Assembly (NCBI GenBank): GCA_937892025.1
Contig: CALAVA010000013.1
Coordinates: 1 to 6,511, forward strand
From: an uncultured Bacteroidales bacterium
GTDB lineage: Bacteria > Bacteroidota > Bacteroidia > Bacteroidales > WCHB1-69
Direction of reading: 5' to 3'
DNA: 6,511 nt
The notes beneath the pieces are model-generated. The model had not been told where the DNA came from. It ran no database searches and worked only from the letters and a program-made list of their open reading frames with translations. Each line of letters opens with the position of its first letter. Within the stretch, counting starts at the first letter, position 1. This document shows, piece by piece, positions 1 through 4,762 of this stretch. A program made the translations under genes and the position numbers.

Positions 1-660
1 AACGAGAGAATAGCCTCGTTTTTCAGCCAGCAAGACTAAAGCTTTGAGTGATGCTCCAAAATATAAATTAGAGTAATGTGCTTTTGTTCTGACAAAGTTT
101 TTATCATAAGGAATGCTAATTGCTCGTTTTGAGCCAAATAAAGCATTGTATTCGGTGATAATGATACTCGGGTTAAGTTTAGAAAAATCCATTGTTTCTA
201 AAATCCAATAATCATTTCCATCAATGTCTATACTTAACAAACCAACATCGTTAAAACCACTTTCTTCCATCAAAGCATTTATATTATCTTTATTTATAAA
301 AGCGGCTTTGGCTCGTAAATCGTATGCCCAAAACCAATATCGTTGTTTTAGTGATGCCATTTTTTGTTCTGAACCATCAAGAATAAAGCCATTCCAATTA
401 TCATTCATCAGTAAAAATCTAGTGTTAGATTCTTTATAATCTTCAACTCCAAATTCTATGAAAGTCTTGTTTTTAATAGTCAGATTTTTAATTAAATATT
501 GTATAATTCCATCTTCTCATCGTTGAGAAAATATTTTAAATTCATAGTCATTAAGACTATTGGAGAAAATGATATTTTGTTGATTAGACAAGAGTTTTCC
601 TTGAGCTAAAAGAATAGTGTCATGTCGTCTGTCTAAAAAGTTTCTTAAATTTTTTTTATA
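1..660 (-). pseudogene. Decayed FkbM-like SAM methyltransferase gene (in-frame TGA, no start, runs off left edge)
   Basis: Translating the minus strand from 660 to 1 gives one frame closed only by a TGA at 519-517. Before the TGA it reads NDYEFKIFSQR; after it, EDGIIQYLIKN, then FIEFGVEDYKESNTRFLL, a glycine-poor form of the SAM-binding motif I of FkbM-type methyltransferases. Further on are LLSIDIDGNDYWILE (an acidic D-x-D/E-G motif, as in FkbM LLKIDxEG), PSIIITEYNALFG, and HYSNLYFGASLKAL, still open at base 1. The family normally has Q-(W/x)-G-E-D-G here, so the TGA replaces a glycine codon without shifting frame. No ATG lies in frame between the upstream TAA (663-661) and the TGA; the conserved-looking N-terminus begins right after that TAA. 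Such proteins often sit in surface-glycan loci, but the substrate is unknown. Lost start plus nonsense codon argues for a pseudogene. The SAM-methyltransferase assignment is from motif memory and is moderately sure. Confidence 0.72.
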
Positions 661-687
661 TTAAGTATAAATAGAAAAAATATTTTG

Positions 688-695
688 CAAAGATA
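688..695 (-). promoter_or_regulatory. Bacteroidota-type -7 promoter element of the decayed methyltransferase gene
   Basis: On the minus strand these bases read TATCTTTG, an exact match to the Bacteroidota -7 consensus TAnnTTTG. The T-rich stretch about 19 nt upstream gives only TTTT for the -33 TTTG element. Transcription would start near 681, about 20 nt before the first conserved codon of the decayed gene, which is where a promoter belongs. Short motifs occur by chance in AT-rich DNA, so confidence is moderate. Confidence 0.4.
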
Positions 696-830
696 ATCTT
701 TTTTTGCCAATAAAAAAAGAAAAGAAAATAAAGCGTTGTTTTTCACGTTATGTTTTGTAAAATTAAAGGTATAAAAAAGAAACTTTTTAAAAAATTCTAC
801 GTATTATCAAATAAAATAATGGGCAACAAA

Positions 831-2237
831 ATGATATCAAAAAAACGGATTAGTTTGTTTATAAGTCTTGTATGTTTGTTTATATTAAACAATAGTTGTG
901 CTCAACAAAAAGAGAATCAACGTGAAAAGAATACAACTATTGTTAATAGTGCTTATGTAGATTTAACTTATGCGGCGGAAAAAAGTATTGATGCTGTAGT
1001 TCATATTAATGCTGAAATGCGGCAGAAACATAGTACTTGGGATATGTTTTTTCAAGACCCATTTTTTAATTTTTTTAATCCACAAAGGCAGTCAAGAGTT
1101 TATCAAACATACGGTTCAGGGGTTATTATTTCAGAAGATGGTTATATTGTTACCAACAATCACGTGGTAGAAGGAGCAGAAAAAATTAATATTACACTGA
1201 ATGACAAAAGAACTTTTGTTGCAAATATTATAGGTACAGATGTTATAAATGATTTGGCTGTTTTAAAGATAGATGCACAAAAATTAAAACCATTAGTATA
1301 TGGTAATTCTGATGATATAAGAATAGGTGAGTGGGTTTTGGCTGTTGGAAATCCTTATAATCTTACTTCTACGGTTACAGCAGGTATTGTTAGTGCCAAG
1401 GCAAGAAATTTAAATCAATTAAGTGAATTAAATCAAGTTTCTACTTATATTCAAACGGATGCTGCCGTAAATAGTGGTAATAGTGGAGGAGCGTTGGTAA
1501 ATACAAAAGGTGAATTAGTGGGTATTAATGCGGCTATTGTTTCTCAAACGGGCAATTATTCTGGTTATTCTTTTGCGATACCTGTCAATATTGTCAAAAA
1601 AGTAGTAAAAGATTTACAATTATATGGTAAAGTACAAAGAGTTGATTTTGGGGCAAGTTTTGTTGAATTGAACGCCCAAACAGCAGAACAACAAAATTTA
1701 TCTTCTTTAAAAGGCATACAAGTATTTAAGGTTGTGAATAATCATGCAGCAGATGAGGCCAATATACATGAAGGAGACATTTTGTTGCAAATAGACCAAA
1801 AAGAAGTTAATTCCTATTCTGAATTGAAAGAAATTTTGGAACAACATATTCCCGGTGATGAAATTTCGTGTCGTATTTTACGTAATAATAACCCTTTGAC
1901 AATTAAAGTTACATTAAAAAATAAAAAAGGTACTACTGAAATTATACGAAAAAACACAAATGTTGCGTTAAACATATTAGGTGCCAAAGTAAGCCCAATT
2001 GATAATCAAACAATGTCCCGATATGGAGTAAAGAATGGCTTAAAAATCAACAAATTGTACGATGGAGCGTTAAAATCTGCAGGTGTACAAGAAGGATTTG
2101 TTATTATAGCTATAGATAAAAGGTCGGTAGAAACAGAAAAAGATATTGATGAGATACTTGGCGATAAAGAGGGTAGTGTGCTTATAGAAGGATTTTATCC
2201 GAATGGATTTATGTATTATTACACCATTGTAATTTAA
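831..2237 (+). CDS. htrA: HtrA/Do-family periplasmic serine protease (DegP/DegQ-like)
   Basis: An envelope serine protease and chaperone that degrades misfolded exported proteins. Counting from the ATG at 831 (468 aa), an export signal MISKKRISLFISLVCLFIL is followed by NNSCAQQ, which could be a relaxed lipobox (Cys23) or a signal-peptidase I site. The trypsin-like domain has the full catalytic triad: His111 in VTNNHVVEG, Asp141 in INDLAVLKID, and Ser218 in NSGNSGGALVN. The Phe-rich DMFFQDPFFNFF ahead of it is the family's LA-loop. PDZ1 covers about 263-365 and PDZ2, more divergent, about 378-463; the length is normal for a two-PDZ member. The frame is also open to ATGs at 750 and 819, but only the 831 start puts the signal peptide at the terminus. 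No Shine-Dalgarno is visible. rpoD follows after 27 nt, so they are probably co-transcribed. The family is certain; DegP versus DegQ type is not resolved. Confidence 0.93.
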   Translation: MISKKRISLFISLVCLFILNNSCAQQKENQREKNTTIVNSAYVDLTYAAEKSIDAVVHINAEMRQKHSTWDMFFQDPFFNFFNPQRQSRVYQTYGSGVIISEDGYIVTNNHVVEGAEKINITLNDKRTFVANIIGTDVINDLAVLKIDAQKLKPLVYGNSDDIRIGEWVLAVGNPYNLTSTVTAGIVSAKARNLNQLSELNQVSTYIQTDAAVNSGNSGGALVNTKGELVGINAAIVSQTGNYSGYSFAIPVNIVKKVVKDLQLYGKVQRVDFGASFVELNAQTAEQQNLSSLKGIQVFKVVNNHAADEANIHEGDILLQIDQKEVNSYSELKEILEQHIPGDEISCRILRNNNPLTIKVTLKNKKGTTEIIRKNTNVALNILGAKVSPIDNQTMSRYGVKNGLKINKLYDGALKSAGVQEGFVIIAIDKRSVETEKDIDEILGDKEGSVLIEGFYPNGFMYYYTIVI

Positions 2238-2264
2238 AAAAAAGTAGAAATTAAAAAAAAGTTT

Positions 2265-3122
2265 ATGAGACAATTAAAGATATCACATTCAATTACCAAT
2301 AGGGATAATTCATCTTTTGAGAAATATCTTCAAGATATATCAAAAGAACCAATGATAACTCCCGATGAAGAAGTGGAGTTGGCTCAACAAATAAAAGCGG
2401 GAAGCAAAGAGGCTTTGGATAAATTGGTGCGGGCCAATCTTCGTTTTGTTGTTTCTGTTGCAAAACAATATCAGAATCAAGGTTTAGGATTACAAGATTT
2501 GATAAATGAGGGTAATTTAGGATTAATAAAAGCCGCCAAACGTTTTGATGAAACACGTGGTTTTAAATTTATATCTTATGCAGTTTGGTGGATAAGACAG
2601 TCTATTTCACATGCTATTGCAGATCAATCTCGTATTGTAAGATTGCCTGTTAATCAGTTGGGGGCAGTCAATAGAATAAAAAAAGAAATTTCTCGTTTGG
2701 AACAAATTCATAATCGTCCGCCAACCATAGAAGAAATTTCTGAAGTTGTTGATTTATCAACAGATAAAATTGCAGAGATTTTAAAAATATCAACAAGACA
2801 TTTGTCTATGGATGCTCCTGTTAATAATGATGATGATACCGTATTTATTGATACTTTTGTCAGTGATGATGTTGCCCATACAGATTCTTTATTGTTAAAA
2901 GAATCTTTAGATAGAGAAATAAGTCGTTCTTTGGAAGTTTTGGACGAAAAAGAAAGAGAATTGATTTGTATGTTCTTTGGCATAAACAAAAGTCATGAAT
3001 ATACTTTGGACGAAATTGGCGAAATTTTCAATATGACACGAGAAGGAGCCAGACAAGTGAAAGAAAAAGCACTTAAAAAATTAAGAAAAAACGGAGCTAA
3101 ACGTTTAAAATCGTATATATAA
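2265..3122 (+). CDS. rpoD: Primary sigma factor RpoD/SigA, short Bacteroidota type
   Basis: The housekeeping sigma-70 subunit, which directs RNA polymerase to promoters. The 285-residue length and the opening MRQLKISHSITNR are typical of Bacteroidota primary sigma factors, which lack the long region 1.1. Region 1.2 is at about 17-45 (FEKYLQDISKEPMIT). Region 2 is at 54-124, with LRFVVSVAKQYQNQGL, DLINEGNLGLIKAA, and the -10 recognition/melting segment GFKFISYAVWWIRQSI. Region 3 is at about 125-200 and region 4 at about 222-280. The region 4.2 helix-turn-helix reads TLDEIGEIFNMTREGARQVKEKA. Primary sigma factors normally have TRER(V/I)RQ here, so Gly261 stands where an arginine is expected (Arg586 of E. 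coli sigma-70). The DNA-facing Arg259, Glu260, Arg263 and Gln264 are kept. It lies 27 nt after htrA and 2 nt before gmhA. A paralogous group-2 sigma factor cannot be excluded without the rest of the genome. Confidence 0.93.
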   Translation: MRQLKISHSITNRDNSSFEKYLQDISKEPMITPDEEVELAQQIKAGSKEALDKLVRANLRFVVSVAKQYQNQGLGLQDLINEGNLGLIKAAKRFDETRGFKFISYAVWWIRQSISHAIADQSRIVRLPVNQLGAVNRIKKEISRLEQIHNRPPTIEEISEVVDLSTDKIAEILKISTRHLSMDAPVNNDDDTVFIDTFVSDDVAHTDSLLLKESLDREISRSLEVLDEKERELICMFFGINKSHEYTLDEIGEIFNMTREGARQVKEKALKKLRKNGAKRLKSYI

Positions 3123-3124
3123 AC

Positions 3125-3724
3125 TTGAATACACAAGTGGACACAAAAGCAAGATTTTATTCGCGTTTACAAGAATCAATAACTGTTAAGCAAGATATTA
3201 TCAATAATAATATCTTGCTTGATAATATAGTTTTTGCTAGCAAATTGATAATAGAAACTTATCAGCAAGGTGGCAAAGTTTTTTTTTGTGGTAATGGTGG
3301 AAGTGCTGCAGATGCTCAACATTTGGCGGCAGAATTATCGGGTAGATTTTATATAGATAGACCTCCGCTTTATGCGGAGGCTTTACATGTAAACACATCG
3401 TATTTAACAGCCGTTGCTAATGATTTTGGTTATGATGAAGTTTTTGCCCGCATGATAATGGCTTGTGGTGCAAAAAATGATATTTTAGTAGCCTTGTCAA
3501 CCTCTGGTAATTCCGCTAATATACTTAAAGCCATAGAATGTGCTAAAAAGAAAGAACTGAAAATAATTGGTTTGACAGGCAAAACTGGAGGAAAAATGGC
3601 TTCTCTTTGTGATTGTCTGCTCAATGTTCCTTCCGAAAACACTCCCCGTATTCAAGAAGCACATATCACCATAGGACATCTTATTTGTGAAGAAGTAGAA
3701 CATGCTATTTTTAGAAAAGAATAA
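3125..3724 (+). CDS. gmhA: Phosphoheptose isomerase (sedoheptulose-7-phosphate isomerase) GmhA
   Basis: Converts D-sedoheptulose 7-phosphate to D-glycero-D-manno-heptose 7-phosphate, the first step of nucleotide-activated heptose synthesis for LPS core or other surface glycans; cytosolic. The 199-residue SIS-domain protein has the phosphosugar loops FFCGNGGSAADAQHLAAE (53-70) and ALSTSGNSANIL (124-134). The metal-site residues of the E. coli enzyme (His61, Glu65, Gln172, His180) are all present as His66, Glu70, Gln177 and His185, a constant +5 offset, so it should be active. The frame has no ATG near its 5' end. I chose the TTG at 3125, 2 nt after the rpoD stop; the GTG at 3137 is the alternative and would remove four residues. 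Translation is probably coupled to rpoD. Two inverted repeats lie inside the gene (3188-3220 and 3362-3380), and a third surrounds its stop. No other heptose-pathway gene is in the window. Confidence 0.94.
   Translation: MNTQVDTKARFYSRLQESITVKQDIINNNILLDNIVFASKLIIETYQQGGKVFFCGNGGSAADAQHLAAELSGRFYIDRPPLYAEALHVNTSYLTAVANDFGYDEVFARMIMACGAKNDILVALSTSGNSANILKAIECAKKKELKIIGLTGKTGGKMASLCDCLLNVPSENTPRIQEAHITIGHLICEEVEHAIFRKE
3188..3220 (+). repeat. Long inverted repeat (mRNA hairpin) inside the 5' part of gmhA
   Basis: The arms AAGCAAGATATTAT (3188-3201) and ATAATATCTTGCTT (3207-3220) are perfect reverse complements of 14 nt around a 5-nt loop, CAATA. In RNA the stem can extend outward to about 18 pairs (3184-3224) using two G-U wobbles. 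It begins about 60 nt after the gmhA start and encodes residues around QDIINNNILL. There is no following T-run, so it is not a standard terminator; a translation or mRNA-stability role is only a possibility. Confidence 0.8.
3362..3380 (+). repeat. GC-rich 7-bp hairpin within gmhA
   Basis: CCTCCGC (3362-3368) and GCGGAGG (3374-3380) pair perfectly around TTTAT. It stands out because its surroundings are very AT-rich. It encodes the conserved RPPLYAEA stretch, so the symmetry may come partly from codon constraint. No T-run follows. Confidence 0.6.
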
Positions 3725-3736
3725 ATTTTCTAAAAA
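3708..3736. terminator. Inverted repeat enclosing the gmhA stop codon, possible weak terminator
   Basis: TTTTTAGAAAA (3708-3718) and TTTTCTAAAAA (3726-3736) are a perfect 11-bp inverted repeat. Their 7-nt loop GAATAAA contains the gmhA TAA stop (3722-3724). The stem is almost all A-T, and no T-run follows on the plus strand, so intrinsic termination would be weak. Marking the 3' end of the htrA-rpoD-gmhA transcript or stabilising it are both plausible. Confidence 0.4.
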
Positions 3737-3743
3737 GTTGTAT

Positions 3744-3768
3744 GAAAAAAATTACATTTGTTTGTAAT
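3744..3768 (-). terminator. Candidate intrinsic terminator for the minus-strand dus transcript
   Basis: Read on the minus strand, ATTACA (3768-3763) and TGTAAT (3756-3751) form a 6-bp stem with a 6-nt loop, immediately followed by a run of T (3750-3745). It lies about 40 nt past the dus stop codon, the expected place. The stem is short and AT-rich, so efficiency is doubtful. Confidence 0.35.
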
Positions 3769-3809
3769 AGATAACACTATTGAATTTTGTGGTTTGATTA
3801 ATTGCTATA

Positions 3810-4742
3810 TTATTTTTGTTCTATTAATTTATTTGTTTCTTGTTCAAAATCAGAATAATTGTTCATTCTCAATAAAGATTGTAGTTGAGTAGGGGATAAG
3901 TGATAAAAAATGGCAAAATATTTCCATAATTCTTTTAAGCGATTAAGCAAAATGTTTGTTTTTGTATAATAATTAACATAAGTATTTGTTAAATCATTGT
4001 AAAACAATGCAAACAAATGTTTTTGTTCTTGTTCTGAAAATACAAGTCCTTTTATCTGTGCTGTTAAAAATGGATTTTGCAAGCCTCCTCGTCCTATCAT
4101 GATAGTATTTTGTTGTGGAAAATGTGTGATAAATTTTTGGTAATCTTCAATAGAAAAAATATCTCCATTGTATATGATTTTGTTTTTTGATAAGGCTAAA
4201 CATTTTTCAAAGGCCTTCCAGTCAGTTTTTCCTTCGTATAATTGTGTACCTAAACGAGCATGAATGCCAATAAAATCAAGTGGAAAATCATTAGTTTGTT
4301 CTATTATTTCTAAAGATTCTTCTTTATTGTACATACCTAATCGCATTTTCAAAGAAAATTGAATAGTTGTTTTGTGGCAAACTTGTTCAACGATGCTTGC
4401 AATATCTTTAGCAAAAGGCATAAGTCCACAAGCTCGTTTTTTTCGTACTATTGGAGTATATGGACAACCTAAATTCCAATTAACATGAGAGAAGCCTAAT
4501 TGTTGTAAAAAAAGGATAGTATCTACAATTTTTTCGGCATTGTTTCCCATAATTTGTGGAATAATAGGTGGATTTTCATCATTGGGCAAAATATCTCTAA
4601 ACAAAGCCTTTGTAAGCGTTTCTGCTTTTGCTGCAGAGATAAAAGGTGAAATAATAGTATCAAAATATGGAAAATGTTTCAAATATATATTTCTGAACAA
4701 GCGAAAACTGATTCCATGAAATGGGGCGAAATAGATTTCCAT
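3810..4742 (-). CDS. dus: tRNA-dihydrouridine synthase (Dus family)
   Basis: An FMN-dependent, NADPH-using enzyme that reduces specific uridines in tRNA to dihydrouridine. The 310-residue protein has a TIM-barrel order of Dus motifs: N-terminal FAPFHGIS (FMN-binding strand 1), PQIMGN (62-67), NLGCP with the presumed catalytic Cys93, KMRLG (132-136) with the conserved lysine, HAR (161-163), NGDI (192-195), and the phosphate-binding GRGGLQNP (217-224). The C-terminal region from about 235 is the helical tRNA-binding domain. After NLGCP the usual glycine/serine-rich segment (G-S-x-x-L) reads RACGLMPF, giving a second cysteine at 105; the effect is unknown. Length is normal. It lies 20 nt downstream of the SecA-like/MutS frame on the same strand, so it is probably co-transcribed with it. 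Which Dus subtype (A, B or C) it belongs to, and so which tRNA position, cannot be fixed here; it looks nearest to DusC-like Bacteroidota proteins. Confidence 0.92.
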   Translation of the reverse strand: MEIYFAPFHGISFRLFRNIYLKHFPYFDTIISPFISAAKAETLTKALFRDILPNDENPPIIPQIMGNNAEKIVDTILFLQQLGFSHVNWNLGCPYTPIVRKKRACGLMPFAKDIASIVEQVCHKTTIQFSLKMRLGMYNKEESLEIIEQTNDFPLDFIGIHARLGTQLYEGKTDWKAFEKCLALSKNKIIYNGDIFSIEDYQKFITHFPQQNTIMIGRGGLQNPFLTAQIKGLVFSEQEQKHLFALFYNDLTNTYVNYYTKTNILLNRLKELWKYFAIFYHLSPTQLQSLLRMNNYSDFEQETNKLIEQK

Positions 4743-4762
4743 TGAAGTATAAGAAAGGAAAA

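Noticed and set aside
224..439. Plus-strand 71-codon open frame
   Set aside because: It is antisense to the methyltransferase-like frame, whose motifs run straight through it; the predicted peptide has no recognisable features.
681..757. Promoter for htrA (TATTTTG at 681-687, TATGTTTTG at 749-757)
   Set aside because: Each differs from TAnnTTTG by one base in length and neither has a well-spaced TTTG upstream; not strong enough to annotate.
750..830. Longer N-terminus for HtrA starting at ATG 750 or 819
   Set aside because: These starts would put up to 27 extra residues ahead of a normal signal peptide that begins at 831, so the shorter protein is preferred, although 819 cannot be excluded.
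2070..2989. Minus-strand open frames overlapping htrA and rpoD
   Set aside because: They lie opposite well-conserved coding sequence and have no domain-like content.
3753..3760. Exact TAnnTTTG match (TACATTTG) on the plus strand
   Set aside because: It lies in the convergent intergenic region pointing into the 3' end of dus with no plus-strand gene behind it, and overlaps the candidate terminator; probably chance.
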